Of a stretch of DNA of 64,000 bases, positions 17,438 to 25,136 are shown one piece after another; the stretch's first letter is position 1, and every line of letters starts with the position of its first letter. A model generated the notes under the pieces. It was given only the letters and a program-made list of their open reading frames with translations. It was not told the origin of the DNA and made no database searches. Made by a program: the position numbers and the translations under genes. Source of the DNA: JALZUV01 sp964654855 (GTDB lineage Bacteria > Pseudomonadota > Alphaproteobacteria > Rickettsiales > JALZUV01); NCBI GenBank assembly GCA_964654855.1, contig CAZZJS010000001.1, positions 248,001 through 312,000 on the forward strand, read 5' to 3'.

Positions 17438-18187
17438 TTAACTCTCCAACTGGCGTGAGAGTAGGGTGTTAAACTCAACCGAGAAATCTTCTAAACGGCC
17501 ATCAAACTTATCCAATTCGCCAGCAAATTTATTGTAAGCGATAACGGCAGGAATCGCAGCGAAGAGGCCGATTGCTGTAGCAAAAAGTGCTTCCGCAATA
17601 CCGGGCGCTACGACTGCAAGCGAGGTGTTTTGTGAAAGTGCGATCGATTGGAAGCTATTCATAATTCCCCATACCGTGCCGAATAGGCCGATAAACGGTG
17701 CTGATGAGCCCACCGTTGCTAAGAAGCCAAGGCCGCTAGAAAGTTTATCCATCTCGCGATTGCGGCTGACTTGCATGATTTGGAACATGCGATCACGCAG
17801 GCCTAAGCGAGCGCCCATCGTGTCGCTTTTTCCTTTATTCTTTTGGCTGCGATACCATTCTTCCATCGCAGCAAGAAACACCTCAGCATAAGGGTGGCGG
17901 ATTTTACGCTTTTTGGTTTTTTCGTAAAAATTATCCAGCTCTTGCGCAGACCAAAATTCTTTTTCAAACCGGCTAGCGCGATATTGCGCGTTCTTAAAGC
18001 TGAGCCATTTATCAAATATGATTCCCCAGCACCAAAAAGAGGCGAGGAGTAAAAGGATAATCACTGATTTTACAACAAAATCAGCCTGCAAGAACATGCC
18101 CCAAAGTGACATATCCGTGTGTGCGACACTCCCTGAGAGATTACCTGCACTTACCGATTGGATTGCAGTATCAACATTATTAGGCAT
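17438..18187 (-). CDS. tolQ: TolQ proton channel protein
   Basis: A 249-residue MotA/TolQ/ExbB-family protein. The N-terminal helix region is SLWGMFLQADFVVKSVIILL. The conserved channel segment is LGFLATVGSSAPFIGLFGTV followed by VWGIMNSFQSIA, and the last helix is IAEALFATAIGLFAAIPAVI. It energises TolA through the proton motive force. It lies 19 nt downstream of ybgC. Confidence 0.95.
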   Translation of the reverse strand: MPNNVDTAIQSVSAGNLSGSVAHTDMSLWGMFLQADFVVKSVIILLLLASFWCWGIIFDKWLSFKNAQYRASRFEKEFWSAQELDNFYEKTKKRKIRHPYAEVFLAAMEEWYRSQKNKGKSDTMGARLGLRDRMFQIMQVSRNREMDKLSSGLGFLATVGSSAPFIGLFGTVWGIMNSFQSIALSQNTSLAVVAPGIAEALFATAIGLFAAIPAVIAYNKFAGELDKFDGRLEDFSVEFNTLLSRQLES

Positions 18188-18206
18188 GAGGTTTCCCTAT
18201 CGTTTC

Positions 18207-18605
18207 TTATTGTAGTTTCGTGCGGGTATCTTGCGGAATACGGGCGGGTTTTAGCTGCTCATTCACGCAAACGACGGTAACTTTCATCTGCGCAAGTAGC
18301 CTCTTATCCGTAACGCGCTGGACATCTTGCTGCATCGTTATACTCGCATTACCAAGCTCTAGCAAGCTTGTCTCTACGATCAATTCATCATCTAATTTTC
18401 CAGATGCGAGATAGTCTACCTCGCAATGACGTACAACAAAGAATATGCCTTGCTCAGCGCGTAAATCTGATTGATGAATCGCTAATTCGCGCAACCATTC
18501 GGTACGGGCGCGTTCAGCAAATTTAAGGTAATTGCCGTAATAAACGACACCGCCAGCATCCGTATCTTCATAGTAAATGCGAATGGGAAATTGATGTTTA
18601 GTCAT
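18207..18605 (-). CDS. ybgC: YbgC-type acyl-CoA thioesterase
   Basis: A 132-residue hot-dog fold protein. The signature IRIYYEDTDAGGVVYYGNYL with FAERARTEWLRELAI is diagnostic and includes the catalytic Asp of the 4-hydroxybenzoyl-CoA thioesterase family. It is a routine first gene of tol-pal operons and probably acts on acyl-CoA or acyl-ACP for phospholipid turnover. Its start overlaps the stop of the preceding UDG-like gene by 8 nt, so translation is coupled. Confidence 0.93.
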   Translation of the reverse strand: MTKHQFPIRIYYEDTDAGGVVYYGNYLKFAERARTEWLRELAIHQSDLRAEQGIFFVVRHCEVDYLASGKLDDELIVETSLLELGNASITMQQDVQRVTDKRLLAQMKVTVVCVNEQLKPARIPQDTRTKLQ

Positions 18606-19266
18606 AGTTTTTTATTTCCAAAATTGCATCGAGTAGTCCGTAAAGAAGTATGTTGTCAGCAATACGAGCTTCTGGATGACTGAAGTTAATAATATAATTT
18701 CCATCTGCTAGAGAGAGGTATTCAACACCACGAGATGTTTGTTTTTTATCTATAATATTCATCAATTGAGTAAAGAGGTGAAAGACCGAACTACCTGCAC
18801 AAATAGTAATATTAGGCGAATAAATGCCGTATTGTTCTTTTAGATAGTCTGCATCTTGCGCTGCTGCCGCTTCAAACTCCTTGTAATTAGCAGTGTGAGT
18901 GCCTGGAGTTTTCTTGAGATTCATTGCGCAAATTGATTGTAGTTTTTCTATGCGATATTCTGTCGTCGGGAGGGCGAAATGACTCCAATCTATGGAGCTA
19001 TCATTGTTATAAATTTTTCGTATCCCATCTGTCCAACGTGCAATATTGTTCCATGTTTGAGGTCTTCCGCCTAATCTTACAAATTCTCGTAAATCCCAAT
19101 CAGGGTTTTCAGAAGTATCGTTTACTTCTTTTAGAATATAACAAATACGAGGGGATGAACTTATATAGGCAGTGGAATCTACGACTCCGTCTGGAATGAA
19201 GGCTTTGCGCTTTTTACGCCATTTCTTAAAAAGAGCCGCTTCTTGTTTTGTGTAATCTGGCGCCAT
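18598..19266 (-). CDS. unrecognised protein with possible uracil-DNA-glycosylase-like fold
   Basis: A 222-residue soluble protein placed between ruvB (TAATG, 1-nt overlap) and ybgC (8-nt overlap), so it is translated as part of the ruvB-tolA operon. The order of elements hints at a UDG fold: a strand ending ICYILKEVND, then SICAMNLKKTPGTH, a strand-turn SPNITICAGSSVFHLF and a late INFSHPEARI, where UDGs have HPS. The usual catalytic motifs are not clean, so enzymatic activity is uncertain. RNA or nucleobase binding are other options. The N-terminus is basic (FKKWRKKRKAFIP) and Trp-rich further on (RPQTWNNIARWTDG). Confidence 0.7.
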   Translation of the reverse strand: MAPDYTKQEAALFKKWRKKRKAFIPDGVVDSTAYISSSPRICYILKEVNDTSENPDWDLREFVRLGGRPQTWNNIARWTDGIRKIYNNDSSIDWSHFALPTTEYRIEKLQSICAMNLKKTPGTHTANYKEFEAAAAQDADYLKEQYGIYSPNITICAGSSVFHLFTQLMNIIDKKQTSRGVEYLSLADGNYIINFSHPEARIADNILLYGLLDAILEIKNYD

Positions 19267-20300
19267 TAGTCGAGTAAATCACCTTGTGGTGCAGTGGCAG
19301 TTTTAGGCATGGGTAGGCCGAGATGACTCCATGCTGTTGCGGTCAGCATGCGCCCGCGAGGAGTGCGTTGGATGAAGCCGATTTGTAGAAGGTAAGGTTC
19401 AATCGTTTCTTCAATACCATCGCGCTGTTCGGAAAGTCCGGCCGCGAGCGTTTCTACTCCCACAGGGCCGCCAGCATAATGTTCTGCAATATAAGTGAGG
19501 TAGCGGCGATCAGAGGCATCTAGCCCAATTGCATCTACTTCTAAACGTGAGAGGGCATCGGCGGCAAGTGCTTGGCTGATACTGGTTTTTCCTGCGGCAT
19601 GTGCAAAATCACGAACGCGTTTGAGTAGGCGGATGGCAATACGTGGCGTGCCACGTGCACGGCGTGCAATTTCGCCAGCCCCTTCCGATTCCAACTCAGT
19701 TTCCATAACGCCTGCGGCGCGGGTGATGACGGTTCTAAGGTCAACCTCATTGTAAAATTCAAGTTTGAGCGGAATACCAAAACGGTCTCGCAATGGATTA
19801 GAGAGTAGGCCGAGGCGAGTCGTCGCTGCTATCAGTGTGAAAGGCTGTAAATCAATCCGCATCGAACGTGCCGCTGGACCTTCACCGATAATGATATCGA
19901 GTTGGAAATCTTCCATGGCAGGGTAGAGTACTTCCTCCACCATCGTGTTGAGGCGGTGAATTTCATCAATGAAGAGTACATCGCCTTTTTGTAAGTTACT
20001 AAGAATGGCGGCAAGATCGCCCGCTTTCGTCAGCATCGGCCCAGAAGTCGCCTTAAAGCCTACGCCGAGCTCTTTAGACACAATCTGCGCCAGCGTCGTT
20101 TTACCCAAGCCGGGAGGGCCATAAAAAAGTGTGTGATCTAGCGTTTCACCTCGTGCCTTTGCCGCATCCACAAATACTTTCAGGTTGCTGCAAGCCGCCT
20201 TTTGCCCTGTAAAATCAGCCAGCGCTTGCGGGCGTAATGATGCCACAGCGATATCATCTTCCGTTTCAGTCGGTGAAATAAGGCTAGGGGATGCTTCCAT
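19266..20300 (-). CDS. ruvB: Holliday junction branch migration helicase RuvB
   Basis: A 344-residue AAA+ motor. Walker A is FYGPPGLGKTTLAQ, Walker B VLFIDEIHRLN, sensor 1 TLIAATTRLGLLSNPLRDRF and the sensor 2 region ARRARGTPRIAIRLLKR. The C-terminal winged helix ends LQIGFIQRTPRGRMLTATAW. It drives Holliday junction branch migration with RuvA. Unusually, ruvA is not immediately upstream: a LOG-family gene on the opposite strand separates them. Confidence 0.97.
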   Translation of the reverse strand: MEASPSLISPTETEDDIAVASLRPQALADFTGQKAACSNLKVFVDAAKARGETLDHTLFYGPPGLGKTTLAQIVSKELGVGFKATSGPMLTKAGDLAAILSNLQKGDVLFIDEIHRLNTMVEEVLYPAMEDFQLDIIIGEGPAARSMRIDLQPFTLIAATTRLGLLSNPLRDRFGIPLKLEFYNEVDLRTVITRAAGVMETELESEGAGEIARRARGTPRIAIRLLKRVRDFAHAAGKTSISQALAADALSRLEVDAIGLDASDRRYLTYIAEHYAGGPVGVETLAAGLSEQRDGIEETIEPYLLQIGFIQRTPRGRMLTATAWSHLGLPMPKTATAPQGDLLD

Positions 20301-20389
20301 AATCTATGCATAGCAGCTTAAACGGCTGACTCAATCGTGAAATATGCGGTTGTAAAGTAACTTTAATACTTTTTTCAGTCTTTATGCGT

Positions 20390-20395
20390 TATATA
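20390..20395 (+). promoter_or_regulatory. -10-like box for probably leaderless LOG-family gene
   Basis: TATATA lies exactly 6 nt before the ATG at 20402, so transcription should begin at or next to the start codon. The sequence between (TAAGAC) and the preceding 20 nt contain no Shine-Dalgarno match. The same 6-nt spacing occurs at the two family I genes at 25077 and 26636. Confidence 0.5.
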
Positions 20396-20401
20396 TAAGA
20401 C

Positions 20402-21280
20402 ATGACAAATGTAATCGTGACGGGTCACGCAAAAACCGAATATCCCGCAGTGATGCTTGTTAAAGCAATGCGTAAAGCAGGCATGGTGAAGCAGCCAGAA
20501 GAGCAATTATATAAAACAGTAAAAACAGAAGAAGAACTTGCCGCTGCGATTGATGAAGGAGTGAAGCAATATTCTCAGGTGAAGGGTGCGATCCAAGCAA
20601 CTGAAAAGAAAGAAGCTAAGGAATTTAAAAATTATCCAATTGCTCAAAATTATACGAACAAGCTGCGACCTGAAGTGAATGTCGCTGTTTTTTGTTCAGC
20701 CTCCACAAAGAACCAAGAGCATTTAGATATGGCCTTTCGTGTGGGTAAGGATATTGCCAATAAAGGGTATGGCATTGTATTTGGTGCAGGCAATGTGGCG
20801 ATGATGGGGCAAACAGCCAAAGGAGCGAAATCTGCTGGTGGATATGTGGCAGGGCACACAACGCCTGTTTTCTATGAGGAAGAGTTTAAAGATAAATTCA
20901 CTGATAAACAGGTGAGCGAATATTTAGACCGCCTCCATTTTCATCCCGATATTTATGTTCGTATGAAAGAGATGTTTAAGCAATCAGATGCATTGGTAGT
21001 TGAACCCGGAGGGTTAGGTACCGTGCAGGAAATGTTTGCCGCTTTTCATGTGAATCGTTCTGCCGAAGACGGTAAGAAAAAGCCGATTATTTTCGTAAAT
21101 AAAGATGGGTTTTACGATCAAGTCATTCAAATGGCTAAAGATGGCGGCTATGAGCTTGGAACTGATTTCCAAGTGGTGGCCGGTGAGCAAGAACTCAGCA
21201 CCGAACTTGATGCACTAGGTGCGCAAAAGCGAGATACATTGCAGGATAGAAGTGACGAAGGTCATTCAGCTCACCGTTAA
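20402..21280 (+). CDS. LOG-family protein (cytokinin riboside phosphoribohydrolase-like)
   Basis: A 292-residue protein. Residues about 95-265 form a LOG/lysine-decarboxylase-like Rossmann domain: VNVAVFCSASTKNQEHLDMA, YGIVFGAGNVAMMGQTAKGA and the signature VVEPGGLGTVQEMFAAF (PGGxGTxxE). In studied members this domain cleaves the N-glycosidic bond of nucleoside monophosphates. The usual RK pair is altered to YVRMKEMF. The first ~95 residues are an extra alpha/beta region that starts NVIVTGHAKTEYPAVMLVKA, which I do not recognise. The gene lies between ruvB and ruvA on the opposite strand and ends 1 nt before the ruvA stop. Confidence 0.83.
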   Translation: MTNVIVTGHAKTEYPAVMLVKAMRKAGMVKQPEEQLYKTVKTEEELAAAIDEGVKQYSQVKGAIQATEKKEAKEFKNYPIAQNYTNKLRPEVNVAVFCSASTKNQEHLDMAFRVGKDIANKGYGIVFGAGNVAMMGQTAKGAKSAGGYVAGHTTPVFYEEEFKDKFTDKQVSEYLDRLHFHPDIYVRMKEMFKQSDALVVEPGGLGTVQEMFAAFHVNRSAEDGKKKPIIFVNKDGFYDQVIQMAKDGGYELGTDFQVVAGEQELSTELDALGAQKRDTLQDRSDEGHSAHR

Positions 21281-21281
21281 T

Positions 21282-21923
21282 TTAACGGGCAAGTTTACTT
21301 AAACTCAAACGAATCATCTCTTCCAGCGAGATATCGGGCTGTTCCTGCGTTAGTGCGAGGATGGCACTGTAAGCTTCGGAACGGCCATAGCCCAAATTAG
21401 ATAGAGCAGAAATAGCCTCTTCAATTTCGCTGCTAGCGGCGGCAGGTGTAGCGCTTGGTGTGGATGTTGGTTTTGCAGTGCTGGCAGTAGAGGGAGCGAA
21501 ACTCACATCACCCGTGGGGATAGAATCGACTTTATTTTTTAATTCAGTGACTAAACGTTCACCGAGCTTAGGGCCGACGCCATTAGCGCGGGTGAGCAAT
21601 TTGCTATCGCGTGCATGAATGGCTTGAACAATCTCTAACGGCGTGAAGCTGCTTAAAATGCCTAACCCCATTTTTGCGCCGACACCTTGTACGGTGCAAA
21701 GTACATTAAACCAACGCTTCTCGCTTTCGGATAAGAAGCCATAAAGGTGGATATGGTCTTCACGCACATGAGTTTCGATGAAAATAGTGGCAGGATGTCC
21801 CGCTTCGGGAAGTTGCTGCAAGCTGCGCGCCGATAAATAAATGAGGTAGCAAACCCCGCCCACATCCAGCAGGAGCCCGTCTTCGCTGACCGATTCGATA
21901 ATGCCTTTTAATTTCCCAATCAT
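21282..21923 (-). CDS. ruvA: Holliday junction DNA-binding protein RuvA
   Basis: A 213-residue protein with the three RuvA domains: an N-terminal OB fold (MIGKLKGIIESVSEDGLLLD), tandem helix-hairpin-helix motifs (VQGVGAKMGLGILSSFTP and ANGVGPKLGERLVTELKNK), an Ala/Ser/Thr/Pro linker and a C-terminal three-helix domain (EEAISALSNLGYGRSEAYSA) that contacts RuvB. It tetramerises on Holliday junctions. No ruvC gene is adjacent; a divergent transporter gene lies upstream. Confidence 0.95.
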   Translation of the reverse strand: MIGKLKGIIESVSEDGLLLDVGGVCYLIYLSARSLQQLPEAGHPATIFIETHVREDHIHLYGFLSESEKRWFNVLCTVQGVGAKMGLGILSSFTPLEIVQAIHARDSKLLTRANGVGPKLGERLVTELKNKVDSIPTGDVSFAPSTASTAKPTSTPSATPAAASSEIEEAISALSNLGYGRSEAYSAILALTQEQPDISLEEMIRLSLSKLAR

Positions 21924-22015
21924 GCTTTTTTCCAGCCCTTTCTTGCAAACTGGCGTGGATTGGTTACAAATTCAAGCAAACAAGACTAAAAATAGAAAAA
22001 CAGGGTATTATTTTC

Positions 22016-23503
22016 ATGCTAGCAATCCGTCAATTTGGCCTTATTGGAGGCTTACTGTTCTTTTTCATCGCCACACAACTTCCGGCGCCCGAGGGGTTGG
22101 ATCAACAGGGTTGGTTAGTCTTAGTCATTGCCTTATGGATGGCGCTTTGGTGGATGACGGAGGCGGTGCCGATGGCGGTAACCGCACTGATACCGCTAGT
22201 CGCATTCCCCTTACTGGACTTGGGAAGCCTCAAATCTGTCGGCTCAAGCTATGCGGGTAAGGCGATTTTCCTTACTCTTGGTGGATTTATCATCGGTATC
22301 GCGCTGCAACGTTGGAATTTGCATATTCGTATCGCCATGCAAACGGTGAAACGGGTAGGGACAGAGCCACGCCGCGTAATTGGTGGCTTTATGATCGCCT
22401 GTGCGTTTCTGTCGATGTGGATGACGAATACGGCGACTACGGTAATGATGCTACCAATTGCTTACTCTGTCGCGCTCCTTCTGACCAATGAGGGCAAAGG
22501 TGATGATGCGGTGAAGAAGCGTTTCGGAACTGCATTGATGCTAGGTCTTGCTTACAGTGCCAGTATTGGCGGCATGATGACGCTAGTGGGAACTTCCACA
22601 AACGTGATGTTTAAGGGCTATTTCGAAGAGAATTACGGCGTTGAAATCGACTTCCTTGATTGGATGAAAGTGGCTGTGCCAATTGGTGTAACGATGCTGT
22701 TTATCACGTGGTGGTTGCTCACACGTATTATGTTCCCATGCAAAATGGAAGCGCATGATGGTATCGCCAAAATTATCAATCAGAAGTTAATTGATCTAGG
22801 TAAAATGTCCGTCGGTGAGAAGCGAACGCTCTTCGTATTTGTACTTACAGCAGGGCTTTGGGTAGGTAAGGGGTGGCTTGAGCCTCATCTTGGTGGATTG
22901 AAGCTTAACGATGCTTCCATCGCTATCTTCGGTGCATTGCTCCTTTTTGTGATTCCAGCGGATTGGAAGACGGGAACTTTCCTTCTTGAATGGAAAGACA
23001 CACGCGATGTGCCGTGGGGAATTCTTCTCCTTCTCGGCGGTGGCTTGGCTGTTGCTGGTGCGATGAATAGCTTCGGTGTAGCCGATTGGATCGGTGGAAA
23101 AATCACTAGCTTTAGCGATCTTCCTATCTGGGTGCTTATCCTGCTCACGGTGACGCTTATCATCTTCCTATCCGAATTGATGAGTAACGTCGCAACGCTG
23201 ACAGCTTTCCTACCGGTGATTGTTGCTGTAGCGATTGGCTTTGGTGAAAATCCACTTCTACTTGCGGTTCCAGCGGCTCTAGCGGCAAGCTGTGCCTTTA
23301 TGTTGCCAGTAGCCACGCCGCCTAATGCGATTGTGTTTGGGAGTAATTTACTCACCATTCCGCAAATGGCGAAAAGTGGGGTATGGCTAAATATTATCGG
23401 GATATTCCTGCTCTGTGCTGTGAGCTACGTGCTAGGAACCGTTGTGTTTGATGTAGAGCTTGGAGTGCTGCCTGACTGGGCCGTGCCAATCGACTATAAT
23501 TAA
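22016..23503 (+). CDS. DASS (SLC13) family dicarboxylate/sodium symporter
   Basis: A 495-residue protein with about 12 hydrophobic helices. It shows the SLC13 signature elements WMTNTATTVMMLPIAYSVA and MMTLVGTSTNVMFKGYF (SNT-type sodium/substrate loop) in the first half and LMSNVATLTAFLPVIVAVAI and MLPVATPPNAIVFGSNLL in the second. Members carry succinate, malate, citrate or sulfate. The tandem arrangement favours a C4-dicarboxylate. It reads away from ruvA and is convergent with the family I gene, whose stop overlaps its end by 4 nt. Confidence 0.9.
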   Translation: MLAIRQFGLIGGLLFFFIATQLPAPEGLDQQGWLVLVIALWMALWWMTEAVPMAVTALIPLVAFPLLDLGSLKSVGSSYAGKAIFLTLGGFIIGIALQRWNLHIRIAMQTVKRVGTEPRRVIGGFMIACAFLSMWMTNTATTVMMLPIAYSVALLLTNEGKGDDAVKKRFGTALMLGLAYSASIGGMMTLVGTSTNVMFKGYFEENYGVEIDFLDWMKVAVPIGVTMLFITWWLLTRIMFPCKMEAHDGIAKIINQKLIDLGKMSVGEKRTLFVFVLTAGLWVGKGWLEPHLGGLKLNDASIAIFGALLLFVIPADWKTGTFLLEWKDTRDVPWGILLLLGGGLAVAGAMNSFGVADWIGGKITSFSDLPIWVLILLTVTLIIFLSELMSNVATLTAFLPVIVAVAIGFGENPLLLAVPAALAASCAFMLPVATPPNAIVFGSNLLTIPQMAKSGVWLNIIGIFLLCAVSYVLGTVVFDVELGVLPDWAVPIDYN

Positions 23504-25077
23504 ACCGCTGCGCTAGGTGTTGCGATTTCTGCCGCTTCTTGCTTAGCCGTTTCGCGTGCTGCAAGGCTCTCTTCGCGTTCTGCATTAGCAATGGTTGAGG
23601 CAACGCTAGGCTTCTTCTCAATATTGGCTTGAGGTGCAGTAACTTCGGTCTCTGTCGCTTTCGCCGGAGCCTCCGCAATCATTTCCGCAGGTGCTTGTTC
23701 ACCTTGTGGGGCGTTGATAACAATGTTCTGACGAATAGCCAGTTCATCTGCTAATTCGGCGAATGTACCAGCGAACCTGCGCTCGCGTAGTTCAGGTAAT
23801 TCTTCCATGCCGAGGAGTTCAGAGGTCATATCTGCAACGGCTTTACTATGTTCGCCGGCTTTAACTTGAGCAAGGCCAGAGGCAGTATGTGCTGCAAATT
23901 CTGCCACATCAATTTTCTTTTGAGTAAATGGTGAAAACATTTTAAATACGAAGCCTACTCCAACAGATAGTGCGCCAATGAGTTGTAACCAATCCCATTG
24001 TTTTGCATCTTTTTGGAAAGGATTAACTTTCTTGCCTAGTAAGTATTGTAGAGGGCCTTTTACCTCAACTTTCTTGGTAGCGTTATCATCTGCGACTGAA
24101 CCATAAATAAGAGAGAGGTTACCTAACCATTCTAGAGTACCTGAGATGCTATTGGACTTTTCTCTAATCCATGAAATAGGCCCTCGGCGTTTTTCTAAGT
24201 TATATGGATCTTCATCCAGCCCAGTGAGGGTGGAAATTTTTGCCGCAATGGAAAGGTAACCGTGATATTTATTACCAGAGTTTTGCTGCTTTTTACCACT
24301 TAAGAGGTAAAAATACTTACCGATTAATTTAACACCATTACTGGTTTTTATAGAGTAACCTTGGTGCCAAGCATGGAACTTTCCCATGGAAGTTTTAGGC
24401 GTTTCTTTTTCTGCATCAGGAATGACTTTTTCGCTGATCTTCGGGATGTTTTCAACAGAGATTCCCTGTTGATCGAATAGTTTGTTTACTTTGCCTTTAG
24501 TGTGTTCTAGGCGAAGTTTATCTTCTTTCTTTTGAACGCCATAATATGAATTAATGCCATTACCAAAGATACTTAAAACAGTCGATGCAAGCTTGTCTCC
24601 ACTATATTTAGGAACTTCTTTTCCATGTTCATCAATACGAGTTTTCTTCTTACCTTGATAATTTAAGCCCATTGCTGAACCTAGAATGAAGAATTGTCCA
24701 ACGTTACCAAGATGGCCACGATACCTCATTAGATCGATTTTTTCGTACCATTTTTTGTCTTTTTCAAGTTTCTTTGAACAATGTTGGTGGGCGTTTTGAG
24801 AGAACCCCTCAAGTAATTCATTCACATTGCCGTTAGTGTGAGTCATCAGTACATGACTACCGCGGTGCATACTTGATGAAATGATTGAAAGATCAGGGAA
24901 AGCTTGTTTGAATGCGTTTTGCACTTCAGTTTCAGAAGCACCGTTCTTAGCCATAACAGCTACATACGAACCACCTCGCTTTGAAGGTGCAACTTCAAAA
25001 CGTTCAATGACTGCATTAGTGTCATTGTTGACGTATATTTCAACGTCTTTTTGTGTAGTCGTAGAGACTTTTCCCAT
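23500..25077 (-). CDS. family I membrane protein of unknown function (525 aa)
   Basis: An unrecognised protein, clearly paralogous to the next gene (25137-26636). Residues about 22-92 form a small alpha/beta-looking domain (VIERFEVAPSKRGGSYVAVM). Shared blocks follow: DLMRYRGHLG...IGSA-type helix (115-138), FGNGINSYYGVQKKEDKLRL (171-190), YLSIAAKISTLTGLDEDPYN (274-293) and a hydrophobic pair near 315-328 and 362-382. A conserved C-terminal helical segment covers 388-450. The last ~70 residues are Ala/Glu/Pro-rich and probably disordered. There is no signal peptide. The gene carries the shared upstream motif (25084-25125). Function unknown; I infer a membrane-associated structural or assembly role only from its make-up. 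Confidence 0.8.
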   Translation of the reverse strand: MGKVSTTTQKDVEIYVNNDTNAVIERFEVAPSKRGGSYVAVMAKNGASETEVQNAFKQAFPDLSIISSSMHRGSHVLMTHTNGNVNELLEGFSQNAHQHCSKKLEKDKKWYEKIDLMRYRGHLGNVGQFFILGSAMGLNYQGKKKTRIDEHGKEVPKYSGDKLASTVLSIFGNGINSYYGVQKKEDKLRLEHTKGKVNKLFDQQGISVENIPKISEKVIPDAEKETPKTSMGKFHAWHQGYSIKTSNGVKLIGKYFYLLSGKKQQNSGNKYHGYLSIAAKISTLTGLDEDPYNLEKRRGPISWIREKSNSISGTLEWLGNLSLIYGSVADDNATKKVEVKGPLQYLLGKKVNPFQKDAKQWDWLQLIGALSVGVGFVFKMFSPFTQKKIDVAEFAAHTASGLAQVKAGEHSKAVADMTSELLGMEELPELRERRFAGTFAELADELAIRQNIVINAPQGEQAPAEMIAEAPAKATETEVTAPQANIEKKPSVASTIANAEREESLAARETAKQEAAEIATPSAAV

Positions 25078-25083
25078 GTTCTT

Positions 25084-25125
25084 ATTATACCTAAAAATAG
25101 GGTAAGAAATGTTACGATTATGTTA
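25084..25125 (-). promoter_or_regulatory. shared regulon promoter, site 1 (525-aa gene)
   Basis: On the minus strand TAACATAATCG (25115-25125) is followed directly by TAACATTTCTT (25104-25114), two copies at an 11-nt period. TATAAT lies at 25084-25089, 18 nt after TAACATT. The ATG at 25077 comes 6 nt after the -10 box, so the message is probably leaderless. Matching sites precede three other units at 26643, 53965 and 55710. Confidence 0.6.
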
Positions 25126-25136
25126 AGAAAAGAAGG

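Noticed and set aside
22885..23358. Antisense open frame in the DASS transporter gene
   Set aside because: Shadow of a well-supported membrane transporter; no homology pattern or start signal.
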